A stretch of DNA of 64,000 nt from Streptomyces sp. NBC_01264 (GCF_026340675.1 NZ_JAPEOX010000001.1:2108001-2172000); one strand, 5' to 3'. Shown: positions 25,224-33,684, counted from the first letter of the stretch. Translations and numbers: made by a program. The notes: generated from the letters alone by a model not told the origin.

Positions 25224-25673
25224 ATGCTGAACACCAAGCGCGCCGGTCGCACCGAACCGGAGCCCCTGGAAATCGTCGAGAGCGGTTACGCCGACGACGA
25301 CGAGTACCTCGAATACGACGCCGAGGGCTTCGAGATCCACCACGCGACCTGCCCCGACTGCGGCCAGTCGATCGCCCTCGTCGCGGACGAGGAGTTCCTG
25401 CCGGAGCACGCCCTCTGCCTGACCCCGTGGAACCCCTTCGGGCTCACGGTGTGCGCGGGCACGGGGCGGCCCGCCTCCGACGCGCTGCCCACCCTCGACT
25501 TCGGTGACGGCGAGGCCACGGACCTGGAGCCCGTCGTCCTCCTGGCGCTGCCGCAGGGGCTGGACTGGCGGACGCAGCCCTTCTCGCACGTCGGCGGCCC
25601 GGGCTCGCGGCCCGTGCGCATGCCGGCGCCCGCGGCGATGCCGCAGATGCGCCAGCACGCGCAGGCCGCCTGA
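25224..25673 (+). CDS. Cys-containing acidic protein of unknown function
   Basis: 149-aa soluble, strongly acidic protein. A Cys pair ATCPDCGQS at about residues 46-53, then HALCLTPWN and LTVCAGTG, could form a zinc site. The C-terminus is Met/Pro/Gln-rich. ATG 25224 is preceded by GGGGGAG. The protein looks conserved in Streptomyces next to the Lrp gene, but I do not recognise a named family. It is divergent from Lrp and converges on the phosphotransferase gene with an 11-base gap. Confidence 0.7.
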   Translation: MLNTKRAGRTEPEPLEIVESGYADDDEYLEYDAEGFEIHHATCPDCGQSIALVADEEFLPEHALCLTPWNPFGLTVCAGTGRPASDALPTLDFGDGEATDLEPVVLLALPQGLDWRTQPFSHVGGPGSRPVRMPAPAAMPQMRQHAQAA

Positions 25674-25684
25674 GCCGGGGGCCG

Positions 25685-26788
25685 CTACCAGTACGTTCCC
25701 TGCACCATGGCGGTGAGGCTGGCATGGTGCAGGATCAGGCTGTCGGGATCCGCCGGGATCTCGACCTCCCCGAAGTGCGCCTGCCGGTAGGCGATGCGCA
25801 GCATCACGATCCCGTGCCGCAGGGCGGCGTAGAGCGTGTGGAACTCCATGTCCCGCGGCGTGTGCCCGGTGAGTTCGGCGTACCGGCGTTCGATGTCCTC
25901 GCGGCGCAGGAAGTCCGGCAGGCCCGGCTGGCCGAAACTCTCCGTCAGGTCCTGGAAGAACCGGTGCAGGTAGACGGTCCAGCCGAGGTCGACCTCGCGC
26001 GGGGCGCAGGCCGCCATCTCCCAGTCGAGGACGGCCACGGGTTCGAAGCCGTCGGCCTCGAAGATGACGTTGCCGATGCGGGCGTCACCCCAGTTGAGGA
26101 CGGCCGGGCCGCCCTCGTCTGCGGGCCAGAGCTCTTCGAGGCGGGCGAACGCGCGCTCGAGGAGGGGTGATCGGGACTTTCCCTCAACCACCCATCCATA
26201 GTAGGCGCGTTGGGACTCGACGTGCCGGCGCAGCGGGCTGGCATCGCCCTCCGGGAGGAGGAACCGCGCCGCTTCGGGCGGGAACTGGTCGTGCAGCCGG
26301 GCGAGCAGCGCGATGCTCGACTCCTGGAGCGCGGCGCGCTGCGCGTCGGTCGCCGCGTGCAGCCAGTTCCCCTCGTAGGTGTAGGGCATCACGTCGGGCG
26401 GTACGCGGCCTTCGGCGCGGGCCATCACGAAGAACGGGGCTCCGAGCGGACCGGGGTCCTCTTCCAGCCACTGCACGCGCGGGACCGGCAGGTCGGTGTG
26501 GGTGGCGACCAGGCTCATGACCCGGTGCTGGCGGGGCATGTCGTACGTCGGGAACACGGTGTAGGCGGCCGGGTCGGCGGCGAGGCGCAGCGCGCAGGCG
26601 TGGATCGGGGCGTCGGGGTGCTCTATGTCGAAGAGCAGGGTCTCGCTGGACATGCCGTTGGAGCCGGGGACGGAGATGTTGGTGACCTTCGCGCCGGGAA
26701 GCTCGGCGTCGAGCCAGGCGGCGAGGCGCCGGCCCAGCTCCTCGGGTTCGCGGGTGGAGGTACGGGGGCGCGGTGCCGGTCCTGCCAT
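25685..26788 (-). CDS. APH-like phosphotransferase family protein
   Basis: 367-aa protein kinase-like phosphotransferase (APH/choline kinase fold, ACAD10-like group). Motifs are the N-lobe ACALRLAA, catalytic loop NWGDARIGNVIFEADG (D as base, N for metal) and the DFG-equivalent VAVLDWEMAACAPREVDLGW. The group often occurs in lipid or acyl-CoA metabolism gene clusters rather than in drug resistance, so aminoglycoside resistance should not be assumed. ATG 26788 has GAAGGGG upstream with normal spacing. It is 59 bases downstream of the CrtC-like gene in the same direction and probably co-transcribed. Confidence 0.85.
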   Translation of the reverse strand: MAGPAPRPRTSTREPEELGRRLAAWLDAELPGAKVTNISVPGSNGMSSETLLFDIEHPDAPIHACALRLAADPAAYTVFPTYDMPRQHRVMSLVATHTDLPVPRVQWLEEDPGPLGAPFFVMARAEGRVPPDVMPYTYEGNWLHAATDAQRAALQESSIALLARLHDQFPPEAARFLLPEGDASPLRRHVESQRAYYGWVVEGKSRSPLLERAFARLEELWPADEGGPAVLNWGDARIGNVIFEADGFEPVAVLDWEMAACAPREVDLGWTVYLHRFFQDLTESFGQPGLPDFLRREDIERRYAELTGHTPRDMEFHTLYAALRHGIVMLRIAYRQAHFGEVEIPADPDSLILHHASLTAMVQGTYW

Positions 26789-26847
26789 GGGAAACCCCTT
26801 CTCTGGATTGACCGTTGAGGTGTGCGGCGTGCGGGTCCGGGCCGGTT

Positions 26848-27981
26848 CTACGGGGCGACCGAGCTGTAGTCGGCGAAGCCGCTGGGGTCGTGGCGGCCGA
26901 AGCTGCCGTGCTCGAAGATGCCGTAGCCGGTGCGGCCTTCGAGGGTGAAGCGGGCCGAGTGGTCGGTGACCCCGAAGGCGGCCATGGGGTGGGCCGCGGG
27001 GTCGGAGAGGTCGTAGGTGCGGCGGTCGGTCCAGCCGCGGCCCTGCCAGGTGCCGTGCTGCCAGTCGGAGGCGGGCGGGTAGCCGGCTCCCACGGCGAGC
27101 GGGGAGGAGTTGAGGATCTCTACTCCGAGTTCGAGGGGTTTGCGGCCGGCCGGGTCGGTGAGGTGGACGACGGCGCTCTCGGGGTGGCGGCTGCCCGGGC
27201 GGTAGCGGATGTCGGTGTGCGGCCAGCCGAGCTGTACGTCGTGGCGGTCGCTGTCCTCGGGGAAGACCTGGACGGCCTCGCTGAGGGCCCGGTGGCCGTC
27301 GGCGTCCTCCTGGGTGATGACCATCAGGAAGCGGTCCTCGAACCGGACGGGGATCCAGAGCCAGTGGAACCCCTCGGGGCGGTGCTCCTCGGCGGCGCGG
27401 CCGCCCTCCTCGCCGGGGATCGGGCGCACGCCCCAGCTCCGGTCGCGGGTGCCGGTCCAGTCGGCGTCGAGGATGAACTCCTCCCCCTTGGCGCGGATGG
27501 TGCCGGTGACGCCGCCGGCCTGGACGAAGCGGCGGCCTTCGAGGATGAGGCGGTCGCCCCGGCGCTGGGTGTGGTGCGGCTCCCAGACGGCGGGGAACTC
27601 GGCGGTCCAGGTGATCTCGTACGAGAGCCCGTCGGGGTCCTCGGGGTCGGCGGCGCAGGAGAGGGTGATCCGGCGGAGGGGTTCGTCGACGGTGATGCGG
27701 AGCGGGCCGACGGAGAGGTTCATGCGGTCGTCGGTGAGGGCGTCGGAGGCACGGACCGCGAGGAGTTCGTCACCGACGCGGAGGGTGGCGTAGGCGTCGA
27801 TGACACCAGCGTTGGGGTACACCCCGAGGCCGAGGATCAGGACGGCGCGGCCCGCGTGGTCGAAGACGTGGAAGATGCAGCGGTCGTAGGCGTTGCGGTC
27901 GCCGGTGACGAGGTGCTTCATCGACAACGGGGCCTGGTGGATGGGGTATTCGTCGAGCGGTACGGGCCGGTCGGCGGGCAT
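26848..27981 (-). CDS. CrtC-like lipocalin-fold protein (DUF7064/DUF7065-like)
   Basis: 377-aa beta-rich protein with many Trp and Asp/Glu residues. Segments such as RCIFHVFDHAGRAVLILGLGVYPN, DADWTGTRDRSWGVRPIPGEEGG, FHWLWIPVRFEDRFLMVITQED and GTWQGRGWTDRRTYDL resemble the duplicated lipocalin-like fold of CrtC/hydroxyneurosporene hydratase relatives. Related proteins commonly neighbour APH-like phosphotransferases, as here. The exact reaction is unknown. ATG 27981 begins MPADRPVPLDEYP; sequence further upstream in the same frame is low-complexity. Just upstream lies the GC-rich tandem-repeat field. Confidence 0.6.
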   Translation of the reverse strand: MPADRPVPLDEYPIHQAPLSMKHLVTGDRNAYDRCIFHVFDHAGRAVLILGLGVYPNAGVIDAYATLRVGDELLAVRASDALTDDRMNLSVGPLRITVDEPLRRITLSCAADPEDPDGLSYEITWTAEFPAVWEPHHTQRRGDRLILEGRRFVQAGGVTGTIRAKGEEFILDADWTGTRDRSWGVRPIPGEEGGRAAEEHRPEGFHWLWIPVRFEDRFLMVITQEDADGHRALSEAVQVFPEDSDRHDVQLGWPHTDIRYRPGSRHPESAVVHLTDPAGRKPLELGVEILNSSPLAVGAGYPPASDWQHGTWQGRGWTDRRTYDLSDPAAHPMAAFGVTDHSARFTLEGRTGYGIFEHGSFGRHDPSGFADYSSVAP

Positions 27982-28139
27982 GGCGAACCTCCGGGGACGG
28001 GTGCGGGGGATGACACCTGGGCGGAGATGACGGTACGTCAGATCGGGGGCCGGGGAACAGGGTTGTGGCACGAACTGGCAGGGAGACACGACGTGCGGGG
28101 GCCCGGTTGGAGCCGGGCCTTGGACGGGGCGGCCGGTCC

Positions 28140-28474
28140 CCACCGGGGGTGGCCGGTACCCGGGCGGGGAGGACCGGGCACCGCCCGGGAGTGGCCGGGC
28201 ACCGCCCGGGAGCAGCCAGGCACCGCCCGGGGAGGACCCGGCACCGCCCGGGAGCAGCCAGGCACCGCCCGGGGAGGACCCGGCACCGCCCGGGAGCAGC
28301 CAGGCACCGCCCGGGGAGGACCGGGCACCGCCGGACGGGGTGCGGCCCCCACCGGGGAGGGCTGGGCACCGCCCGGAGATGACCCAGCACCGCCCGGGGA
28401 GGGCCGGGCACCGCCGGACGGGGTGTGGCCCTCACCGGAGGTGACCCGGCATCGCCCGGAGGTGCCCCGGTACC
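28140..28474. repeat. GC-rich tandem-repeat field, left part
   Basis: Units of about 21 bases with consensus close to GCCGGGCACCGCCCGGGAG. A 42-base higher-order unit is repeated almost perfectly from 28208 (28208-28249, 28250-28291, then partial). Each unit contains GGGC-ACC-GCCC, able to form a small hairpin. The field continues at 29772 on the far side of the IS element, so it was one array before insertion. There is no protein-coding character on either strand. Confidence 0.85.
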
Positions 28475-28517
28475 TGAGGGGCCTCGCGTTTTTCGGACAG
28501 GGATCTGACCGTTCATT

Positions 28518-29441
28518 TCACGCGGCTATTCGCAACCTTGCATACTCGGCGTGGACTTCCTGCGGAGGCCGGTAACCGACAGCCGAGTGAAGGCGTTTGC
28601 GATTGTACCAGAATTCGATGTAGCGAGTGATGTCCTGCCGGGCGGCCTCGAGGGTCAGGTAAGTCACACGTGAGACACGCTCGTTCTTCAGAGTTCCGAA
28701 GAACGATTCGGCCATCGCGTTGTCGAAACAGATCCCGGTGCGCCCAGACGATCTGCGGAGGCCGAGCCGGTTCAGCGCCTTCCCGAACTCGGCTGACATA
28801 TAGTTACTTCCGCGATCGGAGTGAAAAATTGCCCCCTTGGTGAGCTTCCTGTTGCGGGCTGCGTTGCGTATGGCCCGGGATATCAAAGGCGTCTGGTAGT
28901 GGTCGTCCATCGCATACCCGATGACTTCCTTCGTGCAGCAGTCGATGACCGTCGCGAGATAAAGCCAGCCCTCGCCAGTCGGAATGTAGGTTATGTCTCC
29001 GACGAGCTTTTCACCCGGGGTGTCGGCGGTGAAGTTCCGGCCGACGAGGTCGGGCACTGCGCCCGCCGCAGCCTGGGTCAGGCTGAACCGCTTCGGGCGG
29101 GGCTGGCAGGGCATCAGGCCCAGTTCACGCATGAGCTGGCGCACGAGCTCCAGGCCGGCGGCGTGCCCCCAGCGCGCCAGCTGGGCGCGGATGCGCCGGT
29201 ATCCGTACGTACTGTCGGACACCTCGAAGGCTTTCTTGACGAGCAGTTTCAATTCCTCGCGCCGCTGAGCCGTCGCAGAATCAGGACGGCGTCGCCAGTC
29301 GTAGTAGCCGGACTTGGACACGTCGAGCCGCTCACACATGAACTCGACAGAAAATACGTACTCCGCGGTGTCGAGTCGCATCGTTTCGATGAACTCGTAC
29401 TTGCGTGCTACCGGGGATCCTTCGCGAAGTACGCCGCGCAT
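28518..29441 (-). CDS. IS3-family transposase OrfB (DDE integrase domain)
   Basis: 307 aa if read from its own ATG; normally made as an OrfAB fusion by -1 frameshifting. It has the HTH_21-like region (FMCERLDVSKSGYYDWRRRP, YGYRRIRAQLARWG) and an rve integrase core with VGDITYIPT (first Asp), IFHSDRGSNYMS (second Asp) and NAMAESFFGTLKNE (Glu), ending FWYNRKRLHSAVGYRPPQE. All catalytic residues are intact. It overlaps orfA by 34 bases around an A6 run at 29441-29446. Confidence 0.95.
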   Translation of the reverse strand: MRGVLREGSPVARKYEFIETMRLDTAEYVFSVEFMCERLDVSKSGYYDWRRRPDSATAQRREELKLLVKKAFEVSDSTYGYRRIRAQLARWGHAAGLELVRQLMRELGLMPCQPRPKRFSLTQAAAGAVPDLVGRNFTADTPGEKLVGDITYIPTGEGWLYLATVIDCCTKEVIGYAMDDHYQTPLISRAIRNAARNRKLTKGAIFHSDRGSNYMSAEFGKALNRLGLRRSSGRTGICFDNAMAESFFGTLKNERVSRVTYLTLEAARQDITRYIEFWYNRKRLHSAVGYRPPQEVHAEYARLRIAA

Positions 29442-29713
29442 TTTTTCAGGAAGGCGTTCTCCATCTCGACTTCGCGAATGCGGCGTTCGAGTTCCTTCAA
29501 CCGGGCGCGTTCACTCACCGTCAGCTCAGCGTCAGCGGCCGGCTCACGCCGTTTCTGGAACTTTTTCACCCAGCCCCGGAGTGTCTCCGGGTTCAATTCA
29601 AGCTCTCGGGCTGTCTCCGAGACGGTCTTGCTGGAGCGGAGCGCGATCTGGACTGCTTCCTCGCGGAACTCCGGGGTGTACTTGCTGGGCGGTGCCACTT
29701 CGTGCTTCCTCAT
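29408..29713 (-). CDS. IS3-family transposase OrfA
   Basis: 101-aa DNA-binding subunit. The helix-turn-helix region (YTPEFREEAVQIAL, SKTVSETARELELNPETLRGWVKKF) is followed by a leucine-zipper-like coiled coil (ERARLKELERRIREVEMENAFLKKC). Near its end the frame passes through an A6 run (29441-29446) where -1 slippage would enter the orfB frame. ATG 29713. Confidence 0.93.
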   Translation of the reverse strand: MRKHEVAPPSKYTPEFREEAVQIALRSSKTVSETARELELNPETLRGWVKKFQKRREPAADAELTVSERARLKELERRIREVEMENAFLKKCAAYFAKDPR

Positions 29714-29771
29714 TCCCTTGACAGGACAACCCTATTGGGCCCCTGTCCGAGAACTTCGGGGCACCTCAACC

Positions 29772-30175
29772 ACCCAGGCACGGCCAAGGAGTGGCTGGGC
29801 ACCGCCCAAGGAGTGGCTGGGCACCGCCCAGGGATGGCCGGGCACCGCCCAGGGATGGCCGGGCACCGCCCGGAGGTGACCCGGCAGCCCGGGGATAGCC
29901 AGGTACCGCCCGGAGAGGTGACCCGGCACCCCGGTGGGATGGCCCCGCATCGCCCGAGAGGGCGGGGCGCGGTGCGGATGGGGTTCGGGGGCTGCACCGG
30001 GTTGACCGGGCACCGCCCGGAGATAGCCCGGCACTACCCGGGAGTGGCCCGGCACCGCCCGGGAGCAGCCCGGCACCGCCCGGGAGTAGCCCGGCACCGC
30101 GCCCGGGAGTAGCCCGGCACCGCCTGGGGCTGGCTCGGGGGTGACCGGCACCGCCCGGGAGGGTCGGGCGTGGTG
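29772..30175. repeat. GC-rich tandem-repeat field, right part
   Basis: Continuation of the array on the other side of the IS, more degenerate: GGCTGGGCACCGCCCAAGGA, GGCCGGGCACCGCCCAGGGAT, GCCCGGCACCGCCCGGGAGTA and similar. A longer secondary repeat occurs as GGCGGGGCGCGGTGCGGATG near 29960 and GGTCGGGCGTGGTGCGGATG near 30160. It ends about 180 bases before the AraC-type gene. Confidence 0.8.
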
Positions 30176-30356
30176 CGGATGGGGGTCGGAGGCAGCGTTG
30201 GGTTGTGCGGGGATGGGGGCCGCCCTGCCCGGGGTGGGGGGAGGGAGTGGGCATGGCGTTGTTGTCGGGTGGTGGGGGCGCATGATCGGATCGGATCGTG
30301 ATGGTCGGGTTGCGGTGGGGGGTGGACCGGCAGGGTTGATATCGAAAGGAGGCCTC

Positions 30357-31226
30357 GTGATCTCGGCACTCAATCGGCTCGTCGACCTCGTCGAGGAACA
30401 CCTCGCGGAGGAGATCGACGTTCAGGCACTGGCCTCGGAGCTCGGTACGACCGAGTACCACCTGCGCCGGATGTTCTCGTCCCTGACCGGCATGCCGTTG
30501 TCGGAGTACGTGCGCCGGCGTCGCATGACCGTCGCCGCCGGCGACGTCGTCCGGGGCGGAGCCGATCTGCTGAGCATCGCCGTCCGGTACGGATACGGCT
30601 CGACCGAGGCGTTCGGACGCGCGTTCCGCGCGGTCCACGGCGCCGGTCCCCGTGACGTGCGCCGCGACGGAGGCCCCCTGCGCACACAGCCACGGCTCAG
30701 GATCCGCCTGACCGTCGAAGGGAGCACCCCCATGGACACCCGCCTCATCGACCGCCCCGCGTTCCGGCTGGTCGGACACGCCGCCCGGGTTCCGCTCGTC
30801 CACCAGGGCGTCAACCCGCACATCCTGCGGCACATCACCGCGCTGCCGCAGGAGGCGCACCTCCGGCTGAAGGCCCTCGGCGACACCGAACCGGCCGGCC
30901 TGCTACAGGTCTCCGACGGCGTCGACCCCGACGGCACGGAGGGGAGCGAACTGACCTACCTGCACGGAGTCGCCGTGTCCCGGGAGACGGCGACTCCCGA
31001 CGACCTGGACGCCATCGAGGTACCGGCCGGCACGTGGGCGGTCTTCCGCACCGCCGGCGCCCACCCGCAGGCCCTGCAGACGACCTGGGCCGCGACCGCG
31101 ACCGAGTGGTTCCCCTCCAACCCGTGGCGTCTGCGGCCCGGACCCTCGATCGTCACGATCCTCGAACGCGCCGACGATTTCAGCACCGCGACCTGCGAGC
31201 TGTGGCTGCCCGTCGAACCGGCTTGA
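30357..31226 (+). CDS. AraC-family regulator with GyrI-like effector domain
   Basis: 289 aa. N-terminal AraC double helix-turn-helix (about residues 1-105: LVDLVEEHLAEEIDVQALASELGTTEYHLRRMFSSLTGMPLSEYVRRRRM, then SIAVRYGYGSTEAFGRAFRAVHG). A GyrI-like/AraC effector-binding domain follows (from about 125: DRPAFRLVGHAARVPL to EWFPSNPWRLRPGPSIVTIL), as in Rob and BltR-like regulators that sense hydrophobic ligands. GTG 30357 is chosen because AAAGGAGG ends four bases before it. It is separated from its left neighbours by the repeat field. Target genes are unknown; the downstream prenyltransferase/methyltransferase pair is a possibility only. Confidence 0.9.
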   Translation: MISALNRLVDLVEEHLAEEIDVQALASELGTTEYHLRRMFSSLTGMPLSEYVRRRRMTVAAGDVVRGGADLLSIAVRYGYGSTEAFGRAFRAVHGAGPRDVRRDGGPLRTQPRLRIRLTVEGSTPMDTRLIDRPAFRLVGHAARVPLVHQGVNPHILRHITALPQEAHLRLKALGDTEPAGLLQVSDGVDPDGTEGSELTYLHGVAVSRETATPDDLDAIEVPAGTWAVFRTAGAHPQALQTTWAATATEWFPSNPWRLRPGPSIVTILERADDFSTATCELWLPVEPA

Positions 31227-31343
31227 CGGATCGCAATCACGGTCCCGGCGGGAAGCCCGGCGGGTAGCCCGGCGGGGATCGAAGGGGAAGGGTCGAACGG
31301 ATGGGCGGGGTTACCCGTGGGTCCGGTGGCGCGTTGGCCCGGT

Positions 31344-31568
31344 ATGACCACGATGGAGACTTCCACGCCGAGGGTGGGGCGCCGGCGGCGGGCGCCTGCC
31401 GCAGGGCACGAAGAATCGGTTCGGCAGGCCCCCGACCCGCCCATCTACCGCGCGCTGCTCACCCGCTGGGAGGAAGACGGCCGGACCGTGCCGGGGCAGC
31501 GCGATCCGGAGTGGTCCCGGATCACCTCCTCCCCCATCTGGCCGACCGGCCCCCTCTTCGGCGGCTGA
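31344..31568 (+). CDS. small hypothetical protein
   Basis: 74-aa basic N-terminus (TPRVGRRRRAPAAG) followed by PPIYRALLTRWEEDGRTVPGQRDPEWSRITSSPIWP, with several Trp. ATG 31344 has no obvious ribosome site; ATG 31353 is an alternative. The composition is more protein-like than the surrounding spacer DNA, and similar small proteins occur in Streptomyces secondary-metabolism loci (impression only). Confidence 0.4.
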   Translation: MTTMETSTPRVGRRRRAPAAGHEESVRQAPDPPIYRALLTRWEEDGRTVPGQRDPEWSRITSSPIWPTGPLFGG

Positions 31569-31945
31569 CCCCGAGGTGCGCGGTGTGGCCCACGTGCAGC
31601 CCCTGTGCGCCCGCGCTCCGCGCTCCGCGCCGCCGCGGCGCCCGTCCCCCGTCCCCCGTCCCCCGTACGGCTGCCCGTGGGGCCGACCCGGTGCCGGGTG
31701 GGCCACAGCCGTCGGCTCGTCAGCTTGCGTGCTCGTCGGCGATGCACTCGGCCAGGGGCGCAATTCGCCGAGGGGGCGCGCGATCGCGCGCCGGTGGCCA
31801 CCGGTAGTGATCTTCCCACTGAAGTGCGCGGTTGCCCGGGTCTCGTCGCCTATGAGTGAAATGGGCGCCCGGAACAAGTGGACGTCTCCGTTCCGGGGTG
31901 TGGCGCTCACACAAGCCCACCGCTCCCATGGCTCTGGAGAGGCAC
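31569..31945. other. intergenic region upstream of the prenyltransferase
   Basis: 377 bases without a convincing gene. It contains short C-rich reiterations (CGTCCCC repeated near 31645-31665, CGCGCTCCG near 31612-31626) and a moderately AT-richer part at 31800-31930 that probably holds the promoter of the prenyltransferase/methyltransferase pair; no clear -35/-10 is assigned. Confidence 0.35.
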
Positions 31946-32860
31946 ATGCCCGGATCGTTCGAGTTCTCCCCCGCCCAGTTCCTCGCCGACACCCGGGCGA
32001 CAGCCCGGGCCATCGGCGCCGCTTACTGCCCGGACACCACCCGGCACATGCTCGACACGTTCGCGGCGGGCTTCCAGGACGGGGCCGTCCTGTGACGCAC
32101 CACCAGCAAGCCGGCCGGAGCGCTCAACTACCGCTTCTACGAGCGCCGTCCCACGGCCACGGTCGCCATCGCGACAGGAGCGGGCCTGCTGGACGCGGCC
32201 GACCCCATGGCACGGCTGATCGACGTCTGGAGCGGCCTGTACGCGGACTCCACCGAACTGTGCGACGTCGACGCCGCGGCCGGGCTCGTGAAGACGTGGG
32301 TGTTCCTGGGAGGGATGCGTCCCCTCGCCGAGGTCCTCGCCGCCCCGGGTGTACCGGAAGGCGTGCGCCGCCACGAGGCCGCCTTCGCCACCCTGGGACT
32401 GGTGTGGGTCCGGCACGTGGCGGTCGACTACCAGCACCGGTCGGTGAACCTGTACTTCCGCACCGCCGAGGGTTTCTCCCCCGCACAGGCGGAGCCGTTC
32501 CTGGCCCTCACCGGCGGCGATGTCCCGAAGGCCTCCGTCATGGAGGACATGCGGGAGTTCACCGCGCGGTCCGGCTACACGTTCTCCGTCACCATGGCGG
32601 CCGCCACGGGCCGGATCGAGCGCGTGGGCTTCTACGCGCTCAAGTTGCCCGCCGGCCGGTTCCCCGCGATCGGTGACCGGCTGGAGCGGTTCTTCCAGGC
32701 GGCGCCCTCCCACGACGACGAGGAGATGAACGCCATCGCCTGGTCCTTCGGCGCCCAGGGCACGGAGGACCTCAAGGCCGAGCGCTCCTACTGCTGTCGC
32801 CTGGTGGAACTCATGCAGGAGTGGGCGAGCCCCATGACCGCCCTCGGCGAGCGCGTGTGA
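31946..32860 (+). pseudogene. ABBA-type aromatic prenyltransferase interrupted by one in-frame TGA
   Basis: Read through a single stop at 32093-32095, the frame from ATG 31946 (GGAGAGG just upstream) to 32860 gives about 304 residues, the normal length for the CloQ/NphB-type aromatic prenyltransferases of secondary metabolism. Similarity continues on both sides of the stop: GFQDGAVL before it and RTTSKPAGALNYRFYERRPTATVAIATG after it. VDYQHRSVNLYF matches the MDYKKRQVNLYF strand of NphB, and GRIERVGFYA matches GKIDRLCFAV. A Trp codon (TGG) is the likely ancestor of the TGA. The C-terminal part from ATG 32207 is open but would lack the first beta strands. A recent null allele or a sequencing error are the two explanations. 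It overlaps the methyltransferase start. Confidence 0.85.
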
Positions 32861-33684
32861 GCACCGCATACCGGCCTCGGACGACGGACCCGGCGGGCGG
32901 GCGCTATGCGGATGGCCTGCTGAGCCACGGCAGAGCCGGAGAGTACGAGCGCCTGCTCCTTCTGGAACAAGTCTGCGACCCCGGGACGATCCGCGTCCTC
33001 GAATCCCTGCCGATGAAGCGGGACTGGCACTGCGCCGAAGTCGGCGCGGGTACCGGTGGAGTCGCCCGGTGGCTTGCCGAACGCTGTCCCCACGGACAGG
33101 TCACCGCCACCGATCTGGACACACGGTTCCTCGACTCCATGGTCCGGCCCGGCCACTTGAGGGTTTCACAGCAGGACGTCACCACAACCGACTTCCCCCC
33201 GGGTTCGCTCGACCTCGTGCACGCGCGGGCGGTACTGACCCACCTCCCTGCCCCCGAGCAAGTGGTACGGCGCATGGCGAACTGGCTGAAGCCGGGCGGC
33301 TGGCTGGTCATCGAGGACCCCACGTACCTGCCGGCCGGAGCTTCCCCCTACCCCGACTTCGCGGCGCTCCTGGCCGCATGCGAGGAGCTGCTGGCGCGCA
33401 CCCAGGGCACCGACAACTCCTGGGCCCGCCGCATTCCCGCGGCCATGGCCGACTCCGGTCTGACGGATCTCGCCATGGCCGGCGAACTGTCGGTGTGCGG
33501 CCGGGACGAGACGGAGGACAGGTACTGGCGCCAGTGCTTCGCCCGGGCAACCCCCGCCCTGCTGGAATCCGGCCTCATGACCGCGTCCCGGATCCAGCGC
33601 GCCCTCGCCCATCTCGACCGGCCGGAATTCTCCGACGTGGCCTGGATGATGATCTCCTGCTCGGCCCGTCGGCCTCCTCGGTAG
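32857..33684 (+). CDS. SAM-dependent methyltransferase
   Basis: 275-aa class I methyltransferase. Motif I CAEVGAGTGGVARWLAE, acidic end of strand 2 VTATDLDTRFLDSM, motif II region FPPGSLDLVHARAVLTHLP and post-motif LKPGGWLVIEDPTYLP are all present. The substrate is unknown; the N- and C-terminal additions resemble small-molecule methyltransferases of natural-product pathways. GTG 32857 overlaps the prenyltransferase TGA (GTGTGA), so the two are translationally coupled and presumably modify the same compound. It ends at a strong hairpin terminator. Confidence 0.9.
   Translation: MSTAYRPRTTDPAGGRYADGLLSHGRAGEYERLLLLEQVCDPGTIRVLESLPMKRDWHCAEVGAGTGGVARWLAERCPHGQVTATDLDTRFLDSMVRPGHLRVSQQDVTTTDFPPGSLDLVHARAVLTHLPAPEQVVRRMANWLKPGGWLVIEDPTYLPAGASPYPDFAALLAACEELLARTQGTDNSWARRIPAAMADSGLTDLAMAGELSVCGRDETEDRYWRQCFARATPALLESGLMTASRIQRALAHLDRPEFSDVAWMMISCSARRPPR

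Larger units (their letters stand above)
28475..29768 (-). mobile_element. IS3-family insertion sequence, complete (1294 bp)
   Basis: Both ends are visible: a 28-base imperfect terminal inverted repeat (28475-28502 against 29741-29768, about 22 of 28 matching), each starting TGAGG and ending TCGGACAGGG. Three-base target duplication ACC flanks it (28472-28474 and 29769-29771). It carries orfA and orfB in the -1 relationship typical of IS3. It sits in the tandem-repeat field. Both frames are open and the DDE residues are present, so it may be active. Confidence 0.93.

Noticed and set aside
25685..26788. Aminoglycoside resistance gene
   Set aside because: The kinase fold is shared by many housekeeping phosphotransferases; length and neighbour fit the ACAD10-like group.
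26815..28575. Rightward open frame running from the CrtC-like gene through the tandem repeats
   Set aside because: Antisense to a good gene in its first part, and pure repeat translation (PGTARE-type units) in the second; no start site or conserved motif.
28140..30175. CRISPR array
   Set aside because: Units are contiguous and imperfect with no unique spacers of constant length, and no cas genes are nearby.
32093..32095. Selenocysteine at the prenyltransferase TGA
   Set aside because: Homologues would have Trp here, no SECIS-like hairpin is evident immediately downstream, and Trp-to-stop mutation or error is simpler.
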